Positions 24,796-34,371 are shown, counted from the stretch's first letter. The stretch: 64,000 nt of DNA from Streptomyces sp. QL37 (GCF_002941025.1 NZ_PTJS01000001.1:2170001-2234000), one strand, 5' to 3'. Translations and numbers: made by a program. Notes: generated by a model not told the origin, from the letters alone.

Positions 24796-25194
24796 CTACT
24801 GGGTGCGGTTCTCTCCCCGGTAGTACTCGAAGACCCAGCCGAAGAGGCCGATCAGGAGCAGCGGGGCCGAGAAGTAGGCCAGCCACCAGCCGAAGACGAC
24901 GGCCATGAAGAGGAACGCTCCACCGATGGCCAGCGAGAGCGGCTGCCAGCTGTGCGGCGAGAAGAAGCCCACCTCACCGGCTTCGTCCGCGACGTCGGCT
25001 TCCTTGTTGTCCTGGGCCATCGCGTCGACCCTGTTGGCCGTGAAGGCCAGGTAGAAGCCGATCATGATGGTCAGGCCGAAGGCCAGGACCAGCGCGGTCG
25101 TACCGACCGGCTCCTTGGACCAGACGCCGTACGTGACGGCCATGGCCAGCATGAAGACGCTCAGCCAGATGAAGAGCTTGCCCTGGATCTTCAC
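24796..25194 (-). CDS. ctaF: Cytochrome c oxidase subunit IV (actinobacterial type)
   Basis: This 132-residue protein has four predicted membrane helices (starting [19 protein letters not shown] and ending [18 protein letters not shown]) and the actinobacterial subunit IV C-terminus [10 protein letters not shown]. Its ATG overlaps the ctaD stop (ATGA), so it is translated with subunit I. It is an accessory subunit of the aa3 oxidase in the bc1-aa3 supercomplex; its precise role is not settled. Confidence 0.95.
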   Translation of the reverse strand: MKIQGKLFIWLSVFMLAMAVTYGVWSKEPVGTTALVLAFGLTIMIGFYLAFTANRVDAMAQDNKEADVADEAGEVGFFSPHSWQPLSLAIGGAFLFMAVVFGWWLAYFSAPLLLIGLFGWVFEYYRGENRTQ

Positions 25195-26927
25195 TTGCCG
25201 TCCTCCTTGCCACCGACGAGGACCTTGTCACCCTCGGACAGGTGATCGAGCTGCTCGAGTGCCGCGATCTCCGGGTGGTGCAGGTCGAACGCCGGGGATT
25301 CGGAACGGATCCTCGGCAGGCTGAGGAAGTTGTGCCGCGGGGGCGGGCAGGACGTCGCCCATTCGAGCGAACGGCCGTAGCCCCAGGGGTCGTCGACCTC
25401 GATCTTCTTGCCGTACTTGGCGGTCTTCCAGACGTTGTACATGAACGGAAGCATCGACAGTCCGAGCACGAACGAGGAGATCGTCGAGATCGTGTTCAGG
25501 GCGGTGAAGCCGTCGGCCGCGAGATAGTCCGCGTAGCGACGCGGCATGCCCTCGGCACCGAGCCAGTGCTGCACCAGGAAGGTGCCGTGGAAGCCGATGA
25601 ACAGCGTCCAGAAGGTCATCTTCCCGAGCCGCTCGTCCAGCATCTTGCCGGTGAACTTCGGCCACCAGAAGTGGAACCCGGCGAACATCGCGAAGACCAC
25701 GGTGCCGAAGACGACGTAGTGGAAGTGCGCGACGACGAAGTACGAGTCGGAGATGTGGAAGTCCAGCGGCGGCGAGGCCAGGATCACGCCGGTCAGACCA
25801 CCGAAGGGGAAGGTGATCAGGAAGCCGACGGACCAGAGCATCGGTGTCTCGAAGGACAACGATCCCTTCCACATCGTGCCGATCCAGTTGAAGAATTTCA
25901 CACCGGTCGGTACCGCGATGAGGAATGTCATGAAGGAGAAGAACGGCAACAGCACGCCGCCCGTCACATACATGTGGTGCGCCCACACCGTCGCGGAGAG
26001 GCCGGCGATGGCGATCGTCGCCGCGATCAGGCCTACGTAGCCGAAGATCGGCTTGCGGCTGAACACCGGAATGATCTCGGAGACGATGCCGAAGAACGGC
26101 AGAGCGATGATGTACACCTCCGGATGGCCGAAGAACCAGAAGAGGTGTTGCCACAGCAGCGCACCACCGTTGGCCGCGTCGAAGACGTGCGCACCGAACT
26201 TGCGGTCGGCCTCCAGCGCGAGCAGCGCGGCGGCGAGGACCGGGAAGGCCAGCAGGACCAGGACACCGGTCAGCAGGACGTTCCAGGTGAAGATCGGCAT
26301 GCGGAACATCGTCATGCCGGGGGCGCGCATGCAGATGATCGTGGTGATGAAGTTGACCGAGCCGAGGATCGTTCCGAAGCCGGAGAAGGCCAGACCCATG
26401 ATCCACATGTCGGCACCGACGCCCGGCGAGCGGACCGCGTCCGACAGCGGGGAGTAGGCGAACCACCCGAAGTCGGCCGCACCCTGCGGGGTGAGGAAGC
26501 CGGCCACGGCGATCAGCGAGCCGAAGAGGTACAGCCAGTACGCGAACATGTTCAGCCGCGGGAACGCCACGTCGGGCGCGCCGATCTGCAGCGGCATGAT
26601 CCAGTTCGCGAACCCCGCGAACAGCGGCGTCGCGAACATCAGCAGCATGATCGTGCCGTGCATCGTGAACGCCTGGTTGAACTGCTCGTTCGACATGATC
26701 TGCGTACCCGGACGGGCCAGCTCGGCGCGCATGAAGAGCGCCAGGAGGCCACCGATGCAGAAGAAGGCGAACGATGTGACCAGGTACATCGTGCCGATCG
26801 TCTTGTGGTCAGTGGTGGTCAGCCACTTGACGACGACACTCCCCGGCTGCTTGCGCCGCACCGGCAGCTCGTCCTCGAACGAGTCGTCTGCTGCCGCGGC
26901 ACCCTGGGATTCATTGAGGATGCTCAC
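25191..26927 (-). CDS. ctaD: Cytochrome c oxidase subunit I
   Basis: This 578-residue catalytic subunit has 12 or more helices, heme a and heme a3-CuB ligands in [34 protein letters not shown] and [11 protein letters not shown], and the Tyr of the His-Tyr cross-link in HPEVY. GTG 26927 overlaps the ctaC stop (GTGA); the longer frame upstream only reads ctaC in another register. The length equals that of other actinobacterial CtaD. It reduces O2 to water with proton pumping in the plasma membrane. Confidence 0.97.
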   Translation of the reverse strand: MSILNESQGAAAADDSFEDELPVRRKQPGSVVVKWLTTTDHKTIGTMYLVTSFAFFCIGGLLALFMRAELARPGTQIMSNEQFNQAFTMHGTIMLLMFATPLFAGFANWIMPLQIGAPDVAFPRLNMFAYWLYLFGSLIAVAGFLTPQGAADFGWFAYSPLSDAVRSPGVGADMWIMGLAFSGFGTILGSVNFITTIICMRAPGMTMFRMPIFTWNVLLTGVLVLLAFPVLAAALLALEADRKFGAHVFDAANGGALLWQHLFWFFGHPEVYIIALPFFGIVSEIIPVFSRKPIFGYVGLIAATIAIAGLSATVWAHHMYVTGGVLLPFFSFMTFLIAVPTGVKFFNWIGTMWKGSLSFETPMLWSVGFLITFPFGGLTGVILASPPLDFHISDSYFVVAHFHYVVFGTVVFAMFAGFHFWWPKFTGKMLDERLGKMTFWTLFIGFHGTFLVQHWLGAEGMPRRYADYLAADGFTALNTISTISSFVLGLSMLPFMYNVWKTAKYGKKIEVDDPWGYGRSLEWATSCPPPRHNFLSLPRIRSESPAFDLHHPEIAALEQLDHLSEGDKVLVGGKEDGK

Positions 26928-27892
26928 AGTTTGTTCGTCTCCGCATTCCTGGCCGGGTCCGTCTGCTCGATGCCTGACGGCACGTAGCCCGTCTGACCCT
27001 TCTCCGCCAGCTCCTTGAGGTGCTGCTGGTAACGCTCCGGAGAGACGATCTTGACGTTGAAGAGCATCCGGGAGTGGTCGACACCGCAGAGCTCGGCGCA
27101 CTTACCCATGTAGGTGCCCTCCTTCTTCGGCGTGACCTCGAAGGAGTTGGTGTGGCCCGGAATGACGTCCTGCTTCATGAGGAACGGCACCACCCAGAAG
27201 GAGTGGATGACGTCACGCGAAGTCAGGATGAAACGGACCTTCTCCCCCTTCGGCAGCCACAGGGTCGGACCCGGGTTGCCGTTCTGCGGGTTACGCGTAC
27301 CAGGGATACCCACGTCGTAGACGCCGTTGGCGTTCGCCGGGAAGTCCTTCTGGAACTTGTCGGGGATGGCGTCGAGCTCCTTGGAGATCTTGCCGCCGGT
27401 GGAGGGCTCGCCCTCCACGTTCTCGATGTAGTTGAAGCCCCAGCTCCACTGGTAGCCGACCACGTTGATCGTGTGGGCCGGCTTCGGGCTGAGCTCGAGG
27501 AGCTTCGATTCATCGCGCGCGGTGAAGTAGAAGAACACCGAGACGATGATGAGGGGGACCACTGTGTACAGCGCCTCGATAGGCATGTTGTACCTGGTCT
27601 GCTGAGGTACCTCCACCTTGGTCCTGCTTCGCCGGTGGAAGATGACGCTCCACAGGATCAGCCCCCAGACAAGGACGCCCGTGGCGAGCGCTGCCGCCCA
27701 CGAGCCCTGCCAGAGGGAGAGGATCCGAGGGGCCTCTTCCGTTACCGGGGTGGGCATACCGAGGCGGGGGAAATCCTCCCAGTTGTATGAACAACCGGAG
27801 GCCGTCGCCAGGACCAGGCCCGCAGTCAGCACCTGCGGCAGCTTCCGCCGCATCGGGCGCCGCGACGAGCGGTCGGAGCCGTTGGGACTCAC
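26924..27892 (-). CDS. ctaC: Cytochrome c oxidase subunit II (lipoprotein, CuA)
   Basis: GTG 27892 is preceded by GGGAAGG. The 322-residue product begins with a lipoprotein signal (lipobox ASGC near residue 30), two membrane helices (about 60-85 and 105-125), and the CuA cupredoxin domain with its ligands in [13 protein letters not shown] and an upstream His in DVIHSFWVV. The aromatic patch is [10 protein letters not shown]. It accepts electrons from QcrC. It is first gene of ctaC-ctaD-ctaF, overlapping ctaD. The promoter region contains an 8-bp inverted repeat (27973-28001). Confidence 0.96.
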   Translation of the reverse strand: MSPNGSDRSSRRPMRRKLPQVLTAGLVLATASGCSYNWEDFPRLGMPTPVTEEAPRILSLWQGSWAAALATGVLVWGLILWSVIFHRRSRTKVEVPQQTRYNMPIEALYTVVPLIIVSVFFYFTARDESKLLELSPKPAHTINVVGYQWSWGFNYIENVEGEPSTGGKISKELDAIPDKFQKDFPANANGVYDVGIPGTRNPQNGNPGPTLWLPKGEKVRFILTSRDVIHSFWVVPFLMKQDVIPGHTNSFEVTPKKEGTYMGKCAELCGVDHSRMLFNVKIVSPERYQQHLKELAEKGQTGYVPSGIEQTDPARNAETNKL

Positions 27893-27972
27893 GTAGCGCC
27901 TTCCCGAGAGTCTCGCCCGCACGGTCGGCGCGGCCGTCTCACTTGGTCGGTCGCCGGCCCTGACGCGGGCAG

Positions 27973-28001
27973 GGGTTTGGATGTTTATGCGGACCAAACC
28001 C
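27973..28001. promoter_or_regulatory. Inverted repeat in the ctaC promoter region
   Basis: GGGTTTGG and CCAAACCC are separated by 13 nt. In ctaC orientation the sequence TAGGGT, a possible -10 box, overlaps one arm. It looks like an operator about 80 nt upstream of the ctaC start. No other feature is seen in the rest of 27893-28164. Confidence 0.45.
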
Positions 28002-28164
28002 TACTGGACGCTATTTGGGGTCGCGCGGGGAGGGTGCCCAACGCGCCGCACGACACCCCGAAGGGATGGAATGCGAGCCTCCGGCCGTCATCTGACGCTC
28101 CCTCTCCCTGCCGCGAAGGTGGGCGGTCACCTGGTCACGCACCTGCGCGGGCTAGCGTGACGCC

Positions 28165-29547
28165 GTGCCCTACTTCGACGCGGCTTCCTCCGCCCCCCTG
28201 CATCCCGTCGCCCGTCAGGCGCTGCATGCCTCGCTGGACGAGGGATGGGCCGATCCCGCCCGGCTCTACCGCGAGGGGCGGCGGGCCGCGATGCTGCTGG
28301 ACGCGGCCAGGGAGACGGCGGCGGAGGCGGTCGGCTGCCGTCCGGACGAGCTCGTCTTCACCTCGTCCGGCACCCGGGCGGTGCACTCGGCGGTCGCCGG
28401 CGCGCTTTCCGGGCGTCGGCGTGTCGGCCGCCATCTGGTGCTGTCGGCCGTCGAGCACTCCTCGGTACTCCATTCGGCCACGGCCCTCGACGCGGCGGGA
28501 GGATCCTTCACCGAGGTGCCGGTGGACCGGACCGGCGCGGTGGACCCGTCGGCGTACGCCCGGGCCCTTCGCCCGGACACCGCGCTGGCCTGTCTGCAGT
28601 CCGCCAACCACGAGGTGGGGACCGAGCAGCCGGTGGCCGAGACCGCCGAGCTCTGTGCCGACGCGGGCGTGCCGCTGCTGGTGGACGCGGCGCAGTCGCT
28701 GGGCTGGGGGCCGGTGCCCGGCCGCTGGTCGCTGCTGGCCGCGAGCGCCCACAAATGGGGCGGACCGGCCGGGGTCGGACTGCTGGCGGTGCGCAAGGGG
28801 GTCCGGTTCGCCCCCCAAGGGCCTGCCGACGAACGGGAGTCGGGCCGGGCGGCCGGCTTCGAGAACATCCCGGCGATCGTGGCGGCCGCGGCCTCGCTGC
28901 GGGCGGTGCGCGCGGAGGCCGAGGCGGAGGGCGCCCGGCTGCGCGCCCTCGTGGACCGGATCCGGGCCTCGGTGGGGGGCCTGGTGCCCGATGTGGAGGT
29001 GGTCGGCGATCCGGTGCGGCGGCTGCCGCACCTGGTCACCTTCTCCTGTCTCTATGTCGACGGGGAGACACTGCTCCATGAGCTGGACCGGGCCGGATTC
29101 TCCGTTTCCTCCGGTTCGTCCTGCACGAGCAGCACCCTGACGCCCAGCCACGTCCTCAAGGCGATGGGGGTGCTCACGGAGGGGAACATCCGGGTGTCGC
29201 TCCCGCCCGGGACGACGGAGGAAGAGGTCGACGGCTTCCTCGACGTGCTGCCCGGGGTGGTGGCCGAGGTGCGGGAGAGGCTCGGCGCGCCCGCCTCGGC
29301 GGCCCCCTCCCCTGCGCCGCGGGCCTCGCTCGTGGTCGACGCCCTGGGCCGGCGCTGCCCGATTCCGGTGATCGAACTCGCAAAGGTGATCGGAGAGGTA
29401 CCCGTGGGCGGCACGGTGACGGTGCTCTCGGACGACGAGGCCGCCCGCCTCGACATCCCGGCCTGGTGCGCGATGCGCGAACAGGAGTACGTGGGCGAGG
29501 AGCCGGCGGACCACGGCTCGGCCTATGTGGTCCGCCGGCTCCTCTGA
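28165..29547 (+). CDS. Cysteine desulfurase-TusA fusion protein
   Basis: This 460-residue protein has two modules. Residues 1-385 are an IscS/NifS-type PLP enzyme: HSS loop in SAVEHSSVLHS, cofactor Asp in LLVDAAQSLGW, Schiff-base Lys in ASAHKWGGPAG, and the catalytic cysteine in SSGSSCTSSTLTPSHVL. Residues about 392-460 are a TusA/SirA domain with the sulfur-carrier motif RRCPIPVIELAK. IscS and TusA normally pass persulfide sulfur as separate proteins; here donor and carrier are covalently joined. TAGCGT lies 6 nt before GTG 28165, suggesting a leaderless transcript. It is divergent from the cytochrome oxidase operon. Sulfur delivery to tRNA or molybdopterin is a plausible role. Confidence 0.92.
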   Translation: MPYFDAASSAPLHPVARQALHASLDEGWADPARLYREGRRAAMLLDAARETAAEAVGCRPDELVFTSSGTRAVHSAVAGALSGRRRVGRHLVLSAVEHSSVLHSATALDAAGGSFTEVPVDRTGAVDPSAYARALRPDTALACLQSANHEVGTEQPVAETAELCADAGVPLLVDAAQSLGWGPVPGRWSLLAASAHKWGGPAGVGLLAVRKGVRFAPQGPADERESGRAAGFENIPAIVAAAASLRAVRAEAEAEGARLRALVDRIRASVGGLVPDVEVVGDPVRRLPHLVTFSCLYVDGETLLHELDRAGFSVSSGSSCTSSTLTPSHVLKAMGVLTEGNIRVSLPPGTTEEEVDGFLDVLPGVVAEVRERLGAPASAAPSPAPRASLVVDALGRRCPIPVIELAKVIGEVPVGGTVTVLSDDEAARLDIPAWCAMREQEYVGEEPADHGSAYVVRRLL

Positions 29548-29577
29548 GCCTCGTACCGCTCGCGTCTGGCCTACGGC

Positions 29578-30552
29578 CTAGGAGAGGTGCTTGCGGACCT
29601 CGGAGGCCGCCTCGTCCCCGTAGGCCTTGGTGAAGCGGTCCATGAAGTTGGTGCGGCGCAGGGTGTACTCCTGGGTGCCGACCGTCTCGATGACCAGGGT
29701 CGCGAGCATGCAGCCGACCTGGGCGGCGCGCTCCAGGCCGACGCCCCAGGCGAGGCCGGAGAGGAAACCGGCCCGGAAGGCGTCGCCGACGCCGGTCGGG
29801 TCCGCCTTGCGCTCCTCCTCGGCGCAGCCGACCTCGATCGGGTCCTGGCCGGCCCGCTCGATGCGGACGCCACGGGCGCCGAGGGTGGTGACGCGGTGGC
29901 CGACCTTGGACAGGATCTCCTCGTCGCTCCAGCCGGTCTTGGACTCGATGAGCCCCTTCTCGTACTCGTTGGAGAAGAGGTACGTCGCGCCGTCGAGGAG
30001 GATCCGGATCTCCTCGCCGTCCATCCGGGCGATCTGCTGCGAGAAGTCCGCGGCGAACGGAATGCCCCGCGAGCGGCACTCCTCCGTGTGGCGGAGCATC
30101 GCCTCGGGGTCGTCGGCCCCGATCGAGACGAGGTCGAGGCCGCCCACGCGGTCGGCGACGCTCTTGAGCTCGATCAGCCGGGCCTCGCTCATGGCGCCCG
30201 TGTAGAAGGAGCCGATCTGGTTGTGGTCGGCGTCCGTGGTGCAGACGAAGCGCGCGGTGTGCAGCACCTCGGAGACACGGACGGAACCGGTGTCGACGCC
30301 GTGCCGGTCGAGCCAGGCACGGTAGTCGTCGAAGTCCGCTCCGACGGCGCCCACGAGGATCGGCTGCGTGCCGAGCACGCCCATGCCGAAGGCGATGTTG
30401 GCGCCGACCCCGCCGCGTCGCACGTCGAGGTTGTCGACGAGGAAGGAGAGGGAGACCGTGTGCAGCTGATCCGCGACCAGCTGGTCGGCGAATCGGCCGG
30501 GGAAGGTCATGAGGTGGTCGGTTGCGATGGAGCCGGTGACTGCGATGCGCAC
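29578..30552 (-). CDS. PfkB-family carbohydrate/nucleoside kinase, adenosine kinase-like
   Basis: This 324-residue ribokinase-fold enzyme has the N-terminal sugar-binding block RRGGVGANIAFGMGVLG and the catalytic anion hole ADPTGVGDAFRAGFLSGL with the base Asp. GTG 30552 fits with an AGGAG 11 bases upstream; the longer frame is not similar to the family. The pattern is close to the mycobacterial adenosine kinase group by my recollection, so phosphorylation of adenosine to AMP is the likely reaction, with another sugar as an alternative. It is a single gene, divergent from the small 30713 gene. Confidence 0.87.
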   Translation of the reverse strand: MRIAVTGSIATDHLMTFPGRFADQLVADQLHTVSLSFLVDNLDVRRGGVGANIAFGMGVLGTQPILVGAVGADFDDYRAWLDRHGVDTGSVRVSEVLHTARFVCTTDADHNQIGSFYTGAMSEARLIELKSVADRVGGLDLVSIGADDPEAMLRHTEECRSRGIPFAADFSQQIARMDGEEIRILLDGATYLFSNEYEKGLIESKTGWSDEEILSKVGHRVTTLGARGVRIERAGQDPIEVGCAEEERKADPTGVGDAFRAGFLSGLAWGVGLERAAQVGCMLATLVIETVGTQEYTLRRTNFMDRFTKAYGDEAASEVRKHLS

Positions 30553-30712
30553 GGGGTGGCTGCTCCTGCGGAAGGCGGAGGAGACGCGTGAACGCACCCT
30601 CCGGGACGGCGTGACAGTTCACGCTACCCGGTGACGCCACCGTGACTGAAGGGTCAAAACTACCCGATAGTAGGTCTTTCTACCTGGGTGCTCCCGTGCG
30701 TACGGTGCGGAT

Positions 30713-30925
30713 ATGTCGAACACCATCGTTCCGCGTGAGTCCGTTCCGCGTGAGTCCGAGATGAGCCTGGCCGAGCTGCGCGGCGACTGCGCGCGGATGG
30801 CGCCCCACTGGGTCGCGCCCACGAGGACCACCGCGAAGCCGGTGGAGCCCTCCCGTATCCACGGGGTCACGGTGCCGCCCTCCTCGGCCCGGCTGATCGA
30901 CTCCATGTCCGACTACGGGGACTGA
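30713..30925 (+). CDS. Small protein of unknown function with VPRES repeat
   Basis: This 70-residue protein has no hydrophobic segment and no family I recognise. A perfect 15-nt tandem repeat (30728-30742 and 30743-30757) encodes VPRES twice near the N-terminus. TACGGT at 30701-30706 lies 6 nt before ATG 30713, consistent with a leaderless transcript. An in-frame ATG at 30761 (54 residues, starting MSLAELRGDCA) is an alternative start that would leave the repeat in the 5' leader. A strong terminator 15 nt downstream supports a real single-gene unit. It is divergent from the kinase gene. Confidence 0.6.
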   Translation: MSNTIVPRESVPRESEMSLAELRGDCARMAPHWVAPTRTTAKPVEPSRIHGVTVPPSSARLIDSMSDYGD

Positions 30926-30940
30926 CCGGAGGCCTCCCCG

Positions 30941-30970
30941 GCGGTTCCCCCGCGCACGCGGGGGAACCGC
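30941..30970 (+). terminator. Hairpin terminator after the small 30713 gene
   Basis: A 14-bp perfect inverted repeat (GCGGTTCCCCCGCG and complement) lies 15 nt after the stop codon. Confidence 0.8.
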
Positions 30971-31057
30971 GCGCTCCCCTGGCCCGTCCCACCGGTGTCC
31001 CCGCCCCGGGGACGGATGATGAGCCCGTGACGGCCAGGCAGCCGAAGGAGCGATCCG

Positions 31058-32506
31058 GTGAGCACCGAGCGACCCGAGAATGACGTGACCGGCCCCCGGC
31101 GGCGGCGGTCGCCGCTAGCCGTGGCCTCGGTGGCGGCAGCCGTTCTGCTGGCCGGTGGCGGCGGCGCCTACTGGGCGTCCCACACCCCGGGCGAGGCCGG
31201 ACCGGGTCTCCTCCCCGATCCCGGGACCGGTACGGCCCCTCTGCTGTCACTCGACGTCCCGGCGGACGCCGGCGCGTCGGCGCCTCCGGGCATCGCCCCG
31301 GGTGAACCTGATCCGCATGGCGGCGGAACCGTCTACCGCGCCTCGGGCGAGCTGCCCGACGGCCCGGGTTCGGCCGCCGTCCACCGCACGGCCGGCACGG
31401 TGACCTCGGCCGAGGTGGCACGCCTCGCGGAGGCCCTCGGGGTGCGGGGAACGCCCCGTACGGAAGGCACGGCCTGGAAGGTGGGCAGTGACGGGGACGG
31501 CTCCGGGCCCTTCCTGCGGGTGACCAAGCAGGCTCCGGGCACCTGGACCTTCGCACGGTACGGCTCGGGCGGTCCGGACGCGTGCGAGTCGCCCACGGTC
31601 TGCTCGAAGGGCACGGCACCGGGCGCCGGCACCGGCTCACCGGTGAGCGAGAAGGCCGCCAAGGCCGCGGCGGTACCGGTCCTGAAGGCGGTGGGGCAGG
31701 ACGACGCCTCGCTGGACGCCGCCCAGTTGACGGGTTCCGTACGCGTGGTGAACGCCGACCCCGTGGTGGACGGACTGCCGACGTACGGATGGTCGACCGG
31801 GATCCAGGTGGGCGCCGGGGGCGAGATCGTCGGGGGCAGCGGGCACCTGAAGTCCCTGGAGAAGGGCGACAGCTATCCGGTGACCGGCGCGGCAGAGGCG
31901 CTGAAGCGGCTGAACGCGGAGAACAGGCGGGCCTCGAAGTCCGACATCGGCGGCTGCGCGACCGCCGAGCCGCTGGAGGGTGACCCGGCCTCGCCGAGGA
32001 CCGGCTGCGGTACCCCCGGCGGGACCCCGCCGGCCGCCACGGCGACGGTCGAGAAGGCCGAGTTCGGACTCGCGGCGCAGTACTCGGACGGCGATCCGGT
32101 CCTCGTGCCGTCGTGGCTCTTCTCCGTACGGCCCGAAGGGGGCGGCCCCGGGAACACGGTCGTCCAGGTCGCGGTGGCCCCGGACCACCTGGCGCCGGAG
32201 AGCACCCGGCCGGCCCCGGAGCCCACGAAGGACCCGCAGGGCGAGGGGGCTCCTCTCATCGCGTACAGCGCCGACGGCCGGACTCTGGAGGTGACGTTCT
32301 GGGGCGGCGTGTGCAGCACGTACACGGCCCGCGCCACGGAGGACTCCACGACCGTGCGGGTCACGGTCTCCGAGTCGGAGCCGGACCCCGGGAAGGCCTG
32401 CGTCATGATCGCCAAGGAGCTGACCCGGACGGTGACGCTGGACGCGCCGCTGGACGGCCGGAAGGTGGTCGACGCCGGGTCGGGCGAGGCGGTGCCGCGC
32501 GGCTGA
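31058..32506 (+). CDS. Membrane-anchored extracytoplasmic protein of unknown function
   Basis: GTG 31058 has GGAG-like sequence (AAGGAGCGATCC) upstream. The 482-residue protein has a basic N-terminus (RRRRS), one membrane segment (about residues 20-42, LAVASVAAAVLLAGGGGAYWA), then a large extracellular region rich in Pro, Gly and Thr. The outer part has four or more cysteines, possibly disulfide-linked, and repeated short beta segments such as LPTYGWSTGIQVGAGGEIV and TLEVTFWGGVCSTYTA. I do not recognise a catalytic motif. It is a typical Streptomyces conserved large membrane protein next to erpA and nadA. Its own strong terminator separates it from erpA. Confidence 0.82.
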   Translation: MSTERPENDVTGPRRRRSPLAVASVAAAVLLAGGGGAYWASHTPGEAGPGLLPDPGTGTAPLLSLDVPADAGASAPPGIAPGEPDPHGGGTVYRASGELPDGPGSAAVHRTAGTVTSAEVARLAEALGVRGTPRTEGTAWKVGSDGDGSGPFLRVTKQAPGTWTFARYGSGGPDACESPTVCSKGTAPGAGTGSPVSEKAAKAAAVPVLKAVGQDDASLDAAQLTGSVRVVNADPVVDGLPTYGWSTGIQVGAGGEIVGGSGHLKSLEKGDSYPVTGAAEALKRLNAENRRASKSDIGGCATAEPLEGDPASPRTGCGTPGGTPPAATATVEKAEFGLAAQYSDGDPVLVPSWLFSVRPEGGGPGNTVVQVAVAPDHLAPESTRPAPEPTKDPQGEGAPLIAYSADGRTLEVTFWGGVCSTYTARATEDSTTVRVTVSESEPDPGKACVMIAKELTRTVTLDAPLDGRKVVDAGSGEAVPRG

Positions 32507-32523
32507 GGCCTCCGCACCGGCAC

Positions 32524-32569
32524 ACGACGGCGGCGGCGCTCCCGGGTCCGGGAGCGCCGCCGCCGTCGT
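32524..32569. terminator. 22-bp bidirectional hairpin terminator
   Basis: A perfect 22-bp stem with a 2-nt centre, 18 nt after the 31058 gene stop and 13 nt after the erpA stop on the other strand. Confidence 0.85.
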
Positions 32570-32581
32570 ACGACTCAGGGT

Positions 32582-32938
32582 TCAGCTGAAGGAGTCACCG
32601 CAGGCGCAGGAGCCCGTGGCGTTCGGGTTGTCGATCGTGAAGCCCTGCTTCTCGATGGTGTCCACGAAGTCGACGGAGGCGCCGCCCAGGTACGGGGCGC
32701 TCATCCGGTCCGTGACGACCTTGACGCCGCCGAAGTCCTTCACGACGTCACCGTCGAGCGAGCGCTCGTCGAAGAAGAGCTGGTAGCGCAGGCCCGAGCA
32801 GCCGCCGGGCTGTACGGCGACGCGCAGCGCGAGGTCGTCACGGCCTTCCTGCTCCAGCAGGGTCCTGACCTTGTCTGCGGCGGCGTCGGACAGGAGGATG
32901 CCGTCGCTCACGGTGGTGGTCTCGTCCGATACGGACAT
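32582..32938 (-). CDS. erpA: A-type iron-sulfur cluster carrier (ErpA/IscA)
   Basis: This 118-residue protein carries the three cluster-binding cysteines in QPGGCSGLRY and GSCACGDSF, the exact A-type arrangement. ATG 32938 has GGGAGAAGC upstream; the longer frame is not conserved. It delivers [4Fe-4S] clusters to target enzymes. It is divergent from nadA, whose product is a [4Fe-4S] enzyme, so a functional link is likely. Confidence 0.95.
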   Translation of the reverse strand: MSVSDETTTVSDGILLSDAAADKVRTLLEQEGRDDLALRVAVQPGGCSGLRYQLFFDERSLDGDVVKDFGGVKVVTDRMSAPYLGGASVDFVDTIEKQGFTIDNPNATGSCACGDSFS

Positions 32939-33108
32939 CTGCTTCTCTCCCGGGGTTGTACGGACTGCTTGCCGACGGTCCAACCATCGGGGCCGCGGAT
33001 TCATTCCGGGCCAGGCGCGTGTCTGTTCCCTTCATGCTCGCACACCGCGTGCGCGGGGGGATGCGTCACATCGACGCTATGGACATCGTCAAGCTGACAC
33101 AAAGCGGT

Positions 33109-33159
33109 TATGATAGATAGCGTCAATTAGACGAAAAGGCTTTTCGCAGAAAAGAAAGG
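33109..33159 (+). promoter_or_regulatory. AT-rich control region of nadA
   Basis: In an otherwise very GC-rich sequence this stretch is A/T-rich. It contains TATGAT (33109-33114), a possible -10 box, and the inverted repeat CGAAAAG-G-CTTTTCG (33132-33146) directly before the GAAAGG ribosome site. It could be an operator or an mRNA hairpin near the ribosome site. Confidence 0.45.
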
Positions 33160-33168
33160 GTGCGTGTC

Positions 33169-34347
33169 GTGACCACCGCCCAGCCCCTGGATGTCCAGCC
33201 GACGCCCCTCGCCCTTCTGCTGCTCGGCCGCGAGGCCGACCCGCGGAGCGAGCGCGGGGTCGAATGCCCCGGCGACCTGCCCTCCCCGTCCGACCCGGAC
33301 CTCGTGGAGCGGGCTCGCGCCGCCAAGGAGAAGCTCGGGGACAAGGTCTTCGTGCTCGGGCACCACTACCAGCGCGACGAGGTCATCCAGTTCGCGGACG
33401 TCACCGGCGACTCCTTCAAGCTCGCCCGTGACGCGGCGGCACGGCCCGAGGCGGAGTACATCGTCTTCTGCGGCGTGCACTTCATGGCCGAGTCCGCGGA
33501 CATCCTGACGGGCGACGACCAGAAGGTCGTCCTGCCGGACCTGGCCGCCGGCTGCTCGATGGCCGACATGGCCACCGCGGAGCAGGTCGCCGAGTGCTGG
33601 GACGTGCTGACGGAGGCGGGAGTCGCCGACCAGGTCGTGCCGGTCTCGTACATGAACTCCTCCGCCGACATCAAGGCCTTCACCGGTAAGCACGGCGGCA
33701 CCATCTGCACCTCGTCCAACGCGAAGCGGGCGCTGGAGTGGGCGTTCGAACAGGGCGACAAGGTGCTCTTCCTGCCGGACCAGCACCTGGGCCGGAACAC
33801 GGCCGTGCGGGACATGGGGATGACCCTGGAGGACTGCGTCCTCTACAACCCGCACAAGCCGAACGGCGGCCTGACCGCCGAGCAGCTGCGTGACGCGAAG
33901 ATGATCCTCTGGCGCGGGCACTGCTCCGTGCACGGGCGCTTCTCGGTGGAGTCCGTCGAGGACGTACGGGCGCGGATCCCGGGGGTCAACGTGCTGGTGC
34001 ACCCGGAGTGCAAGCACGAGGTCGTGGCGGCCGCGGACCACGTGGGCTCGACGGAGTACATCATCAAGGCCCTGGAGGCGGCCCCGGCCGGCTCGAAGTG
34101 GGCCATCGGCACGGAGCTGAACCTGGTGCGCCGGCTGGCGAACCGTTTCGCCGAGGAGGACAAGGAGATCGTCTTCCTCGACAAGACGGTGTGCTTCTGC
34201 TCGACGATGAACCGGATCGACCTGCCGCACCTGGTGTGGACCCTGGAGTCCCTGGCCGAGGGGAACCTCGTCAACCGGATCCAGGTCGACGCGGAGACGG
34301 AGAAGTTCGCGAAGCTGGCGCTGGAGCGGATGCTGGCGCTGCCGTAG
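33169..34347 (+). CDS. nadA: Quinolinate synthase
   Basis: This 392-residue enzyme condenses iminoaspartate and dihydroxyacetone phosphate to quinolinate in NAD synthesis. Cluster cysteines lie in IVFCGVHFMAE, WRGHCSVHGRF/HPECKHE and DKTVCFCSTMN, as in the long-type NadA. The VLGHHYQRDEV and VPVSYMNSSADIKA blocks bind substrate. GTG 33169 is preferred over GTG 33160 because the GAAAGG ribosome site ends at 33159, leaving 9 nt. No nadB or nadC follows, so they are elsewhere. Divergent from the Fe-S carrier erpA. Confidence 0.95.
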   Translation: MTTAQPLDVQPTPLALLLLGREADPRSERGVECPGDLPSPSDPDLVERARAAKEKLGDKVFVLGHHYQRDEVIQFADVTGDSFKLARDAAARPEAEYIVFCGVHFMAESADILTGDDQKVVLPDLAAGCSMADMATAEQVAECWDVLTEAGVADQVVPVSYMNSSADIKAFTGKHGGTICTSSNAKRALEWAFEQGDKVLFLPDQHLGRNTAVRDMGMTLEDCVLYNPHKPNGGLTAEQLRDAKMILWRGHCSVHGRFSVESVEDVRARIPGVNVLVHPECKHEVVAAADHVGSTEYIIKALEAAPAGSKWAIGTELNLVRRLANRFAEEDKEIVFLDKTVCFCSTMNRIDLPHLVWTLESLAEGNLVNRIQVDAETEKFAKLALERMLALP

Positions 34348-34371
34348 CCCCTGCGGCTCCCCCGACGCACG

